A stretch of DNA of 64,000 nt. Source: Jatrophihabitans telluris (GTDB taxonomy: Bacteria; Actinomycetota; Actinomycetes; Mycobacteriales; Jatrophihabitantaceae). Positions 1-7,462 of the stretch are shown piece after piece. Within the stretch, counting starts at the first letter, position 1. Each line of letters begins with the position of its first letter. The stretch covers positions 868,001-932,000 of the forward strand of contig NZ_CP097332.1 of NCBI RefSeq assembly GCF_023516435.1, written 5' to 3'. Under the pieces are notes generated by a model. That model saw nothing but the letters and a program-made list of their open reading frames with translations. It made no database searches and was not told where the DNA came from. The position numbers and the translations under genes are program-made.

Positions 1-164
1 TGGGCGCCGAAGGCCGGCAGGCTCCAGGACTGGTCTGTGGTGACGGCCGAAAACAGTTCGGAGTAAGCCGATAATGTGCGCGCGATCGGTTCGCGGTGGG
101 CCTCACCGAACTGCTCGCCCCGGTGTCGGGGGGAGGCAGGTTCTGAGACGAAGCGGGTGACCAT
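1..164 (-). CDS. C45-type acyltransferase/peptidase family protein, N-terminal fragment
   Basis: Only the first 54 residues lie in the window; the gene runs off the left edge. The ATG at 164 lies 3 bp after the stop of the deacetylase upstream, so the two are probably co-transcribed. Residues 13-27 read RHRGEQFGEAHREPI, which resembles the N-terminal 'S-P-x-x-R-G-x-Q-x-G-E' segment of C45 (acyl-CoA:6-APA acyltransferase-like) proteins. These are Ntn hydrolases that cleave or transfer amide-linked acyl groups. The catalytic cysteine would lie outside the window, so the family call rests on one short motif. The neighbourhood (deacetylase, permease, AsnC regulator) suggests an amide or amino-compound catabolic operon. 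Confidence 0.5.
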   Translation of the reverse strand, partial: MVTRFVSEPASPRHRGEQFGEAHREPIARTLSAYSELFSAVTTDQSWSLPAFGA

Positions 165-167
165 TTC

Positions 168-986
168 TCAGCGTTCCAGCAATGGTCGGGCGTGGGCGGC
201 GACGTCGGCCAGGGTCGCGAACCACACGTCGTCGGAGGCGATCTTTTCCACGAAGCGTTCCAGCTCGACGAAGCGCTGTCCGCGACCGATCACCTCCGGG
301 TGCATGGTGAAGGTGAGATGGCGCCGCTCGGCGACCGCGAGCTGGTAGTCGGCCAGCCAGGAGGAGTACAGCTCAGCGGGTGCAGTTTGGTTGCCACCGC
401 CGTCTATGTTCCAACCGAAGCGGGGCCAGTCGTCCAGAGACCAGTGCACCGGCAGCTCCAGGACAGTGCGGTCCTGCCACTGCTCGAAGTAGGGCCGGTC
501 ATCTCCCATGCAGGAGGAGTCGTAGTCGAAGCCGAACTCCAGCAGCAGATCGAAGGTCTCGGGAGTGAGCTCCCAGGAGGTGGAGCGATACCCTACCGGT
601 CGCGGCGCGCCGGCTCGTTGCAGCGCGGCCAGGCCTTCGGTGATCTCGTGGCGTTGGACGTCGGGGCTGACTTTGTCGCTGCGGACGTGCAGGTAGCCGT
701 GGTGGGCGACCTCGTGGCCGCCCTGCAGGATCGTCTCGACGAGCGCGGGATGAGTGTCAGCGGTGTGGCCGGGAACGAAAAAGGTGGCTGGCACTTCGAA
801 CCGGGCGAGCAGGTCCAGGATCCGTGGCATGGCCCGGACCACTCCGTAGCGGCCTTCGGACAGGATCGTGAGGCGGCGGCGGTATCCCTCGCCCTCGCCC
901 AGCCAGCCGGCCTCGGCGTCCACGTCGAAGCTCAGCGAGACCGCAGCCTGCCCGCGTGGCCAGTTCCAGTCAGCGACGTCGACCAT
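168..986 (-). CDS. Polysaccharide deacetylase (NodB-fold) family protein
   Basis: A 272-aa cytoplasmic protein with no signal peptide. It has the NodB-fold metal-site pattern: SFDVD (D21, D23), PGHTAD at 72-77, the histidine motif HHGYLH at 95-100, a YRSTSWE segment in the second half, and MHPEVIGRG near the C-terminus. Enzymes of this fold hydrolyse N-acetyl or formyl amides, and the PuuE-like subgroup acts on small nitrogen compounds such as allantoin. The absence of an export signal favours a small-molecule amidase role over cell-wall deacetylation, but the substrate is inferred. It starts 7 bp after the APC permease stop and ends 3 bp before the C45-like gene, so the three form an operon. 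Confidence 0.85.
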   Translation of the reverse strand: MVDVADWNWPRGQAAVSLSFDVDAEAGWLGEGEGYRRRLTILSEGRYGVVRAMPRILDLLARFEVPATFFVPGHTADTHPALVETILQGGHEVAHHGYLHVRSDKVSPDVQRHEITEGLAALQRAGAPRPVGYRSTSWELTPETFDLLLEFGFDYDSSCMGDDRPYFEQWQDRTVLELPVHWSLDDWPRFGWNIDGGGNQTAPAELYSSWLADYQLAVAERRHLTFTMHPEVIGRGQRFVELERFVEKIASDDVWFATLADVAAHARPLLER

Positions 987-992
987 CTGAGC

Positions 993-2513
993 TCACTCCC
1001 CGGCCGGTTCGAGGCGACCGGCGTCGTCCAGCCGCGAGACCTGCACGTCGGGCGGCACGACCGTCGGGGCGGCGGAGCGCCAATGGAGGGTGGACTTGTC
1101 TTGCACGACGACCCGGTAGGCGTAGAGCAGCACGGACAGTGATAGAACGGCAACGCCGATCAGCAGCTCGCGGGTCCCGCCGTATCCGGTGACGCTGGAG
1201 TGCGTGACGCCGAAGTACAGCAGTACCAGGTCGACGATGGTGAGTGCTACCGCGATCGGGGTCCAGATGGCGCCGAGTTTGATCGGGCGTCGGGCGCCGG
1301 GTCGGTCTTTGCGCAGTAGCAGGAATCCGCTGATCGCGAAGACGTGCATCAGCACATAGCCGAGGTTTCCTGCGATCAGGATCGCCAGGGTATTGCCCAG
1401 GAACAACACCAGGATCACGTTCAGAACGAAATCCAGTGTCATCGCCCGGCCGGGCACCTTGAACCGGTTGAGCTCTCCTAGCTGGCGCAGGGTGAGGCCG
1501 TCGCGGCTGCTGCCGTAGAGCACCCGGCCGCCGTCGGCGCTGGTCATGAGCATCATCAGGAGCAAACCGGCGATCAGGCAGACGGTCATGATGAAGGAGC
1601 CGTGGCCGCCGAACAGCCGGGCGAACGCGGCGCCGTAGAAGGTGGTCGGATCGGCGTCGATCGCTTTTTGTCCGGCCAGGCCGGAGACACCGAAGGGCAT
1701 CAGGACATACACGGCGAGAACGATGAGCGCACTGCCGCGCATGGCCAGCCGGGTGTCGCGCACGGTGTCCTTGAACTCGGGCACGAAGGATGCGGTGGCC
1801 TCCACCCCGTACACCGACCAGGCCATGACGAAGATCCATGTCAGCGCGGTTGGCAGTCCGATCCAATGATGGGTGCCAGGGGTTCCGGAGCTGAAGTCTC
1901 CGGCGCTCCACTTGCCGGTGACGAACGGCAGCACGATGAAGAACACGATCGGGATCATTAACAGAACGCCCATCGCCATCATCGTCCACACCGCCGGCTT
2001 CATGCCCAGCACGTTCGCCGCCCAGCCCAGGAAGATGACCAGCACGGCGATCAGGTGCGGCAGGCCGACGTGCACACTGCCGTCATAGAACGACCACGTG
2101 GCGTGGGGGAACCACTGCGCCTGCACCAGATCCCCGATGAGCAGGCCGTAAATCGCTAGCGAGGACGACCAGGCGAACCAGTACGCGAAGGTAGCCAGCG
2201 GGCCTACCAGGTTCACCCGGCTCTTCCATGCCTCGTTGGCGTACACCGCTACGCCACCGGCCTTGTGCGGCAGCAGGCCGGCTACCTCCGAATACGCCCA
2301 GTTGTGCATCGTGGCCAATACAGCGGTGATTGCCCACAGCGCGATCGCCGTCCAGACCCCGATTGCGCCGATCGAGGCGCCCAGACTCACGAACAGCGCG
2401 GCCGGCATCGCCATGTTGATCGTGACACCGTCCCACCAGCGCAACGTCTTCTCGAACTCGTGATTGGCGACGGCGTCACTGGACGATCCGTGGGTCACGT
2501 AGGGGTGTGCCAT
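993..2513 (-). CDS. APC-superfamily amino acid permease
   Basis: A 506-aa integral membrane protein with about twelve hydrophobic segments and the layout of APC amino acid/polyamine permeases. The N-terminal region (residues about 35-80) holds the alternating Gly/Ala-rich first helices. I chose the ATG at 2513 (MAHPYVTHG) because a GGAGG ribosome-binding site sits 8 bp upstream; an in-frame ATG 15 codons earlier has none. It is first in the operon with the deacetylase and C45-like genes, so it probably imports their substrate. The divergent AsnC-type gene is the likely regulator. Confidence 0.88.
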   Translation of the reverse strand: MAHPYVTHGSSSDAVANHEFEKTLRWWDGVTINMAMPAALFVSLGASIGAIGVWTAIALWAITAVLATMHNWAYSEVAGLLPHKAGGVAVYANEAWKSRVNLVGPLATFAYWFAWSSSLAIYGLLIGDLVQAQWFPHATWSFYDGSVHVGLPHLIAVLVIFLGWAANVLGMKPAVWTMMAMGVLLMIPIVFFIVLPFVTGKWSAGDFSSGTPGTHHWIGLPTALTWIFVMAWSVYGVEATASFVPEFKDTVRDTRLAMRGSALIVLAVYVLMPFGVSGLAGQKAIDADPTTFYGAAFARLFGGHGSFIMTVCLIAGLLLMMLMTSADGGRVLYGSSRDGLTLRQLGELNRFKVPGRAMTLDFVLNVILVLFLGNTLAILIAGNLGYVLMHVFAISGFLLLRKDRPGARRPIKLGAIWTPIAVALTIVDLVLLYFGVTHSSVTGYGGTRELLIGVAVLSLSVLLYAYRVVVQDKSTLHWRSAAPTVVPPDVQVSRLDDAGRLEPAGE

Positions 2514-2763
2514 GGCTCGATCCTCCGGGATCCGATTGTGGTCTTCCGGCCGCGTCACGCGGCGAGACTGACGAGATGCGACGTAATGCGAGCCCGTGAA
2601 GGTCTACTGCCTCGCGTTCAGCCGTTTCGAGTACGCTAGACCACGCAATGCACCAATGACAAGACCTCCAACGTTTGAAATTGCGATTTAACATTCGCCC
2701 GGCAGCTCGCAGTGCGCAACCGAGGCCGCCCCTTGCCACGCAATACATCAATCGAGACCTACG
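2514..2763. promoter_or_regulatory. Divergent promoter region between permease operon and AsnC-type regulator
   Basis: About 250 bp without a gene. It is less GC-rich around 2640-2700 than its surroundings, with the AT-rich stretch GAAATTGCGATTTAAC near 2678. This is the place where the divergently encoded AsnC/Lrp regulator would be expected to bind. I could not define a confident inverted repeat. Confidence 0.4.
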
Positions 2764-3228
2764 ATGAGTGCTATGACCGAGGCACAGCCCGACGTGTTGG
2801 ACCGGGCCATCATCCGCGAGCTCGAACGAGATGGCCGCCGGCCGTTTCGGGAAATCGCACGTTCCTTGGACGTGTCCGAAGCGACGATCAGGGCCCGCTA
2901 TAGGCGGCTCACCGATTCCGGCACGCTCAAGATCGTCGCGTTCTCCGATCCCGCCGCGATGGCGATGGACCGGCTCGCGCTGGTGTTTCTCAAGGTCGGC
3001 CCCGAGCGGCACGACTCCGTCGCCAAAGCCCTCACTGCTCGGCCCGAGGTCAGCTATGTCTCCACAGTGCTCGGCAGCTTCGATCTGTTCGCCCAAGTGC
3101 TCGTAGCCGATGACACGGCCCTCTGGGGCTTCTTGCAGGACGTGGTCCGGCCGCTACCCGGCGTGCTCGAAACCGAGTGCACACTCGAGATCAAGGTCCA
3201 CAAGCTGTGGTTCGAAAACGCCTTCTAA
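2764..3228 (+). CDS. Lrp/AsnC family transcriptional regulator
   Basis: A 154-aa protein of usual family length. Residues about 8-60 form the AsnC-type helix-turn-helix (LDRAIIRELERDGRRPF followed by EIARSLDVSEATIRARYRRL). Residues about 70-150 form the ligand-binding RAM domain, with the typical G-S-F-D-L-F segment at about 104. Such proteins assemble as dimers to octamers and respond to amino acids or related effectors. It is transcribed away from the permease/deacetylase/C45-like operon and is its probable local regulator. A second ATG three codons downstream (MTEAQPD) is an alternative start. Confidence 0.88.
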   Translation: MSAMTEAQPDVLDRAIIRELERDGRRPFREIARSLDVSEATIRARYRRLTDSGTLKIVAFSDPAAMAMDRLALVFLKVGPERHDSVAKALTARPEVSYVSTVLGSFDLFAQVLVADDTALWGFLQDVVRPLPGVLETECTLEIKVHKLWFENAF

Positions 3229-3433
3229 GCTAGAGAATCCAGCGGCAGAGCGCCCGTCTGTGTTCCCCTTCAGCCGCATGACCTTGTCGGCGACGCGGGG
3301 CCCATTGCATCGCGATCGCCGTCGGCGGCAAGGTGCACGTACTCGATTGACGTCGTCGGCCGGGGCTGTGCGGACCAGCGGGATGCTGCCGTCCGGTCGT
3401 GCGCTTCGTCGTCGGGGCGCGCATCATTGGTGC

Positions 3434-3760
3434 ATGAACATCGAGTTGCTGGTCGTGCCTGACTGCCCGAACGAGTCAGCGGCGATCGACTTGATCAACA
3501 CCGCGGTGGCAGACACGGCAGTGACGGCCACCGTCACCACGACGGTGATCAGTACCTTCGAGGTGGCCGTTTCCCGCGGTTTCGTTGGGTCGCCGACGAT
3601 CCTGATCAATGGACACGACCCGTTCGCGCAGGGCGGCAGCGGGGTCGGCCTTGCGTGCCGGGTCTATCCGACGCCGACCGGGTCGGCCGGCCTTCCGCCG
3701 CTGCGGGACTTACGGCAGGCCCTCAAGCGTGAGGCCGCATCAGGGAAGACGTTTGCCTAA
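3434..3760 (+). CDS. Small thioredoxin-fold-like protein
   Basis: A 108-aa protein beginning MNIELLVVPDCPNE. The hydrophobic first strand followed by 'PDCPN' and the later 'GFVGSPTILINGHDPFA' (with a cis-Pro-like SPT) are typical of a short thioredoxin-fold family in Actinobacteria often labelled thioredoxin family protein. A second active-site cysteine is absent from the first motif (DCPN instead of CxxC), so classical disulfide exchange is unlikely. The ATG at 3434 was chosen because the upstream part of the open frame has no family similarity. Its last 21 bp overlap the end of the convergent gene at 3740. Confidence 0.65.
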   Translation: MNIELLVVPDCPNESAAIDLINTAVADTAVTATVTTTVISTFEVAVSRGFVGSPTILINGHDPFAQGGSGVGLACRVYPTPTGSAGLPPLRDLRQALKREAASGKTFA

Positions 3761-4042
3761 CCGCCGAATGGGGCGACCAATCCACTTACTCTGATGCCAG
3801 CCACGGCGCACCACCTCGCGCCGCAGGACCCGCATTCCGTTGCGAGCGCGCACTGCAATCCCGGTGCGTGACCGGTCCTCGATCTCCCACGCCCAGTTCT
3901 TGACCGAGTAGGCGCACCGCACGCAGATCGTCACCTCAGGGTGGTTACCCAGGTGCACCATCGCCTGTGGGTCGTTGATCTGCCCGCAGCACCAACACTG
4001 AGACCGTTGGGCGAACTCGTCCTCCACACCGACCGACGTCAT
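3740..4042 (-). CDS. Small zinc-ribbon-like protein of unknown function
   Basis: About 100 residues, starting at MTSVGVEDEF (ATG at 4042, with a purine-rich GGGGGGAGCG upstream); a longer in-frame start exists at 4078. It contains two CxxC pairs, CWCCGQ and CVRCAY, spaced about 24 residues, which would suit one zinc site. The C-terminal third is strongly basic (RRGWHQSKWIGRPIRRLGKR) and could touch nucleic acid or membrane. The 3' end overlaps the convergent thioredoxin-like gene. I do not recognise a named family. Confidence 0.5.
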   Translation of the reverse strand: MTSVGVEDEFAQRSQCWCCGQINDPQAMVHLGNHPEVTICVRCAYSVKNWAWEIEDRSRTGIAVRARNGMRVLRREVVRRGWHQSKWIGRPIRRLGKRLP

Positions 4043-4168
4043 GGCGCCCACGCTCCCCCCGATCGTGTGACGGAGCAAGGGTCGCCGATCGTGCCGCGTC
4101 GATTCGAGGGGGTCTGACTGTGGCGTTCGCTTCGGCGGCTGATGAAGTTCGGACTCACCCCCGACTGG

Positions 4169-4663
4169 CTAAGCCCGGGTCTCGATGTAGCCGGCCAGTT
4201 TGCTCATGGCCATTGCCCAGCCCGTGGCGCCGGGCGAATCGGCCGGTATGCCGACGTGGGTGATGACCATTCTCGTACGGTCCCCGAGGTCTTCGAGTTC
4301 GACTCGGACTTCGGTTGTGGTGGGGTGGCCCGCTGGCATGCCCAGCTCCGAGGGAGCGATGATGTCGCCGTCCGCATTGGAAACAGAGTCTGTGTAGACG
4401 AGGCGCGCGTTTTCGATGACCTCGCGGTACTCGCCGGTGAACCACATGCGCACGGGGCCGTCGGGCGTGGTGACCTCCATACAGATCAGCCGGGTTCCGC
4501 CGACTCGTACGTCCATCTTGGCGACAGGGATGGTCGCTCCCGTTGGCCCGTACCAGGCCGAGAAGTGTTCCGGATCGGTCCACATTTGCCAGATCAGATG
4601 TGCGGGAGCATCGAAGGTTCGCTCGATGGTCACAGCATTCTGGGCGTTCAGGCCGTCAGTCAT
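4169..4663 (-). CDS. SRPBCC (AHSA1-like) family protein
   Basis: A 164-aa START/Bet v1-like single-domain protein. The signature 'RTFDAPAHLIWQMWTDPEHF' early, 'WYGP' next, and the C-terminal 'GWAMAMSKLAGYIE' helix are diagnostic of the AHSA1 branch. The ATG at 4663 (MTDGLNAQN) overlaps the last 8 bp of the ArsR gene upstream, so the two are translationally coupled. ArsR-AHSA1 pairs are very common in Actinobacteria. The SRPBCC cavity usually binds a hydrophobic ligand, which here is unknown. Confidence 0.85.
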   Translation of the reverse strand: MTDGLNAQNAVTIERTFDAPAHLIWQMWTDPEHFSAWYGPTGATIPVAKMDVRVGGTRLICMEVTTPDGPVRMWFTGEYREVIENARLVYTDSVSNADGDIIAPSELGMPAGHPTTTEVRVELEDLGDRTRMVITHVGIPADSPGATGWAMAMSKLAGYIETRA

Positions 4664-5027
4664 CGTGTCCCTCCGTCGTCGGTTGTGATCGCAGTCGGTT
4701 GAGGTAGTCGTCCATCCTGTCCAATCGGGCCTCCCAGACGGGGCGGTACTGCTCGGCCCACGTCGCAACATCTGCGAGCGGGCTGGCGTCGAGGGCGCAG
4801 GGGCGGTACTGCGCATGGTGGCCGCGTGTGACGAGCCCAGCCCGTTCGAGCGTTTTGATGTGCTTGGAGATTGCGGGAAGCGTCAGGTGAAATGGCGCTG
4901 CGAGTTCGTTCACCGTGGCCTCGCCCCGGGCGAGATGGGCAAGGATGGCGCGCCGCGTCGGGTTGGCGAGCGCGGCGAAGGTCTCGCTGAGCTGGTCTTC
5001 GGCGCTGGCCGTTGTCGTCACGATCAC
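4656..5027 (-). CDS. ArsR-family transcriptional regulator
   Basis: A 123-aa winged-helix protein. 'ETFAALANPTRRAILAHLA' is the canonical ArsR N-terminal helix, followed by 'VNELAAPFHLTLPAISKHIK' as the HTH and 'LERAGLVTR' leading into the wing. The metal-binding ELCVCDL motif is absent, so it belongs to the non-metal subgroup found beside AHSA1 genes. It is first in a two-gene operon with the SRPBCC gene. An 8-bp inverted repeat in the promoter is its probable operator. Confidence 0.88.
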   Translation of the reverse strand: MIVTTTASAEDQLSETFAALANPTRRAILAHLARGEATVNELAAPFHLTLPAISKHIKTLERAGLVTRGHHAQYRPCALDASPLADVATWAEQYRPVWEARLDRMDDYLNRLRSQPTTEGHDD

Positions 5028-5029
5028 GC

Positions 5030-5067
5030 TACTTTCCAGTGCGGCTAATTAACCAAATAGGAAAGTA
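5030..5067. promoter_or_regulatory. Inverted repeat upstream of the ArsR gene, candidate operator
   Basis: TACTTTCC at 5030-5037 is matched by its exact reverse complement GGAAAGTA at 5060-5067, with a 22-nt AT-richer spacer containing TAATTAACC. It starts 3 bp upstream of the ArsR start codon, where an autorepressor would block transcription. The rest of the 5028-5246 gap shows no gene. Confidence 0.5.
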
Positions 5068-5246
5068 CAGTGCGACGGTACCGGCGTCAATAGCGCGCTC
5101 GGTGAAGCATGCCGCTCGATCACGACCACGCTTACAGGGCGGTTCGCCTGTCCCAGAGCGTGATAGGTCTGCCCGCCGCGCAACGAAAGCCGTTGCCTCC
5201 GCTCGCGAGCTGCGGCGACTCGGACGAGGAGTTCTACGATTGAGCG

Positions 5247-5717
5247 GTGCCGGTCAACATCGTGACGTCGATCGAGATTGCTTGCCCGAGGGCGGAGGTC
5301 TCCGTCTTCGCCGCTGATCCTGACAATGCCACTGCGTGGTACTCGAACATCAAGTCGGTCGAGTGGCAGACAGCTCCCCCGCTGGCCGAAGGCTCGGAAA
5401 TTGCCTTCGTCGCGAACTTCCTGGGACGGCGCATCGCGTACACCTACAGGGTTGTCGAACTGGTCGTGGGGCAGCGGTTCGTCATGAGCACTGAGCAGGG
5501 GCCGTTCCCGATGCGGACCGAGTATTCCTGGGTCGACGCTGCGTCCGGAACGCTGATGACCCTGCGGAATTCCGGCCAACCGTCAGGCTTTGGCGCCATC
5601 GCCGCACCGGCCTTGGCGGCGGCAATGCGTCGAGCCAACAACAAAGACCTCCTTCGATTGAAGGCCATTCTGGAATCGCACCACCGGGACGGGGCGCGTC
5701 CTCACCCTGTTTCCTAG
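5247..5717 (+). CDS. SRPBCC family protein
   Basis: A 156-aa protein with a GTG start (VNIVTSIEIACPRAEV after the initiator). The opening 'TSIEIACPRAEVSVFAADPDNATAWYSNIKSVEW' and later 'RFVMSTEQGPFPMRTEYSWV' match the polyketide cyclase/dehydrase-like SRPBCC family, and the length is normal. It is the second SRPBCC gene within 1.5 kb but is on the opposite strand and not obviously co-regulated with the first. The substrate is unknown. Confidence 0.75.
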   Translation: MPVNIVTSIEIACPRAEVSVFAADPDNATAWYSNIKSVEWQTAPPLAEGSEIAFVANFLGRRIAYTYRVVELVVGQRFVMSTEQGPFPMRTEYSWVDAASGTLMTLRNSGQPSGFGAIAAPALAAAMRRANNKDLLRLKAILESHHRDGARPHPVS

Positions 5718-5789
5718 CCCACGCCGTACTCCGTGCCCCACCACGCTGACAGGTGCGACGAGGTGGGCTTCGCGGCATGACGAGCCTCG

Positions 5790-5817
5790 CCGCAGGCCGC
5801 AGGCCGCAGGCCGCAGG
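5790..5817 (+). repeat. Short tandem repeat, 7-bp CCGCAGG unit
   Basis: Four consecutive copies of CCGCAGG, followed at once by a direct duplication of GTCACCG. It lies between the convergent SRPBCC and VOC genes and is probably slippage-generated. Confidence 0.85.
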
Positions 5818-5824
5818 TCACCGG

Positions 5825-6199
5825 TCACCGGTATTCGGTGAGAGACAGAACGTTCCCGTCGGGGTCGGTGAACCAGGCGACCCGATCGCCGTTCGGAGTT
5901 GTCCAGACACCCTGGGCATCCTGTTCCATGCCGTCGAAGCGAGAGAACACGACGCCGGCAGCGCCCAGTTCGGCGACGCTTGCGCCGATGTCGGCGACGC
6001 GCCAGCCGAGCACGGTGTACCCAGCGTGGGCGACCTCGGCAACCACGGTGATGCGCAGCATCGTGCCGTTGGCGTCGAACACACAGGCATACGCGTTCTC
6101 GTCCAGCACGGACAGTCCAAGCACGTCTTGGTAGAACCGCCGCGCCCTCGCGAGGTTCGTGGTCGGGGTGAAGGCGACGAGGTCGCTCGTAGCAAGCAT
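5825..6199 (-). CDS. VOC superfamily (glyoxalase/bleomycin-resistance-like) protein
   Basis: A 124-aa single-domain protein with paired beta-alpha-beta-beta-beta modules. 'DLVAFTPTTNLARARRFYQDVLGL' opens the first module and 'WFTDPDGNVLSLTEYR' ends the second. Proteins of this fold bind a divalent metal between the modules and act as lyases, dioxygenases or antibiotic-binding proteins; the substrate cannot be told here. It lies downstream of the TetR gene on the same strand, separated by a 7-bp tandem repeat, and may be in its regulon. Confidence 0.8.
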   Translation of the reverse strand: MLATSDLVAFTPTTNLARARRFYQDVLGLSVLDENAYACVFDANGTMLRITVVAEVAHAGYTVLGWRVADIGASVAELGAAGVVFSRFDGMEQDAQGVWTTPNGDRVAWFTDPDGNVLSLTEYR

Positions 6200-6211
6200 G
6201 TGAACCTCTCA

Positions 6212-6258
<47 letters not shown>

Positions 6259-6270
6259 CGCGGCGCGACT

Positions 6271-6885
6271 TCAGCGCCACTGGGTCAGGCCGAGCGCGAT
6301 CAGGCGTAGTTGCCGCTCTGCCCGCCTGGTGACATCGGCGATGGCGTCGTCATCGGGTCCGTCGAGTTCGGTAAGCGCCTGGATGGTGTGCAGCATCGCA
6401 CCCACCATCAGATCGGCCGCCATGCGCAGATCCTCCGTCTGGAAGTCCGCCAGTGCCGGCATCCGGGCCAGGTCTGCGGTCAGCTCGACCGTGAAAAGGT
6501 CCAGGGCGTCGCGAATGGCCCGCGCGACCGCAGGCACCCCGCTGGCCCGTTCCCGGATCAGGAACCGGAAGTCGGCTTCGCGCTCAGCCACCTGGCGCAC
6601 CAGGATCGAGACGCTCCCGGCGATCGGATCGGCGACCTGCGCCTGCCTCGCCTGCCTGATCAACTGACGCAACGTGGCGGTGCACTCTTCCACCACGGCC
6701 ACGCCGAGCTCGTCCATCGAGGCGAAGTGGCGGTAGAACGCGGTCGGCACGACACCCGCGGCCCGCGCCACTTCGCGCAGGCTGAGGCCCGACAGACTGC
6801 GATCGGCCAGCAGCGTCAACGCCGAACCGACCAGGGCCTGTCGGGTCCGCTCTTTACGCTCGGCCCTGCTGCTGGTCGAGGTCAC
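6271..6885 (-). CDS. TetR/AcrR family transcriptional regulator
   Basis: A 204-aa regulator. Residues about 8-55 contain the TetR HTH ('RKERTRQALVGSALTLLADRSLSGLSLREVARAAGVVPTAFYRHF' in sequence order). The rest is the helical ligand domain, of the subgroup that often governs fatty-acid or efflux genes. I place the start at the GTG at 6885 (VTSTSSRAER), because a TACACT -10-like box lies just upstream and a 20-bp palindrome overlaps it, consistent with a leaderless mRNA. A TTG at 6912 would extend it by nine codons but would put the palindrome inside the gene. The VOC gene downstream may be co-transcribed. Confidence 0.85.
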   Translation of the reverse strand: MTSTSSRAERKERTRQALVGSALTLLADRSLSGLSLREVARAAGVVPTAFYRHFASMDELGVAVVEECTATLRQLIRQARQAQVADPIAGSVSILVRQVAEREADFRFLIRERASGVPAVARAIRDALDLFTVELTADLARMPALADFQTEDLRMAADLMVGAMLHTIQALTELDGPDDDAIADVTRRAERQLRLIALGLTQWR

Positions 6886-6890
6886 GGCGG

Positions 6891-6910
6891 GAGTGTACAA
6901 CTGTGCACTC
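6891..6910. promoter_or_regulatory. 20-bp imperfect palindrome, candidate TetR operator
   Basis: GAGTGTACAACTGTGCACTC is an inverted repeat with two mismatched base pairs. It overlaps the inferred -10 box (TACACT on the minus strand) of the TetR gene, the usual geometry for autorepression. Confidence 0.6.
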
Positions 6911-6935
6911 AACTTCGAGCCGGATTGCCGCCGGG

Positions 6936-7358
6936 TCAGGATTCGTCGGTCAGCTTGCGCAGCAACCGGTGCAGGTTGCGTTGCTCGGCTTCGGACAGGC
7001 GTCCGAACATCCGCTCGGCCTCCTCCGAGCGAGCCGAACGGATGTCGGCGCTGGCCTTGCGTCCCGCGGCCGACAGGGAGACCTGCGTTGCGCGCCGGTC
7101 GGACGGATCAGCGGACCGCTCGACGAACCCGATTCGTTCCAGGTCGTCGATGACCTCGGTGGCCGAGCGCGCCGCGATACGCAGGTGTTCCGACAGGGCG
7201 GAGGGGCGCATCGATCCGTACCGGTCCAGGGTGCGCATCGCCCGTGCCTGAGAGGGCGTCAGGTTCCAGGACGAGAGCCACTGGGCCGAGTTGCGCCGCA
7301 ACTGTCGGGCCACCGCCCAGAAGGCCTCGGCCAGCGATTCGTCCCCAGAGCGCTCCAC
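6936..7358 (-). CDS. MarR family transcriptional regulator
   Basis: A 140-aa winged-helix protein. 'WLSSWNLTPSQARAMRTLDRYGSMRPSALSEHL' precedes the recognition helix, and 'VIDDLERIGFVERSADPSDRRATQVSLSAAGR' gives the wing with the conserved D-x-R-D/R pattern. It is divergent from the ABC exporter at 7463. MarR-ABC exporter pairs commonly respond to toxic small molecules, so it probably represses the exporter until a ligand binds. Confidence 0.88.
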   Translation of the reverse strand: MERSGDESLAEAFWAVARQLRRNSAQWLSSWNLTPSQARAMRTLDRYGSMRPSALSEHLRIAARSATEVIDDLERIGFVERSADPSDRRATQVSLSAAGRKASADIRSARSEEAERMFGRLSEAEQRNLHRLLRKLTDES

Positions 7359-7389
7359 GGGAACAAAGTACCAGGACTTGCTGTTGTAG

Positions 7390-7402
7390 CCTCATGATGA
7401 GG
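7390..7402. promoter_or_regulatory. Palindrome between MarR and ABC exporter genes
   Basis: CCTCATGATGAGG is a perfect 6-bp inverted repeat around one central base. It lies in the 104-bp divergent intergenic region, 31 bp upstream of the MarR start and about 60 bp before the exporter start. It is a candidate MarR-dimer site. Confidence 0.5.
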
Positions 7403-7462
7403 TAACCTCAGTAAATTAGCTTGTGCCTCAGACTTTCACTCCTACAGACCACGGGAGGTCTC

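Noticed and set aside
192-1142. Long plus-strand frame opposite the deacetylase
   Set aside because: Shadow of the minus-strand deacetylase and permease genes in high-GC DNA; no family similarity.
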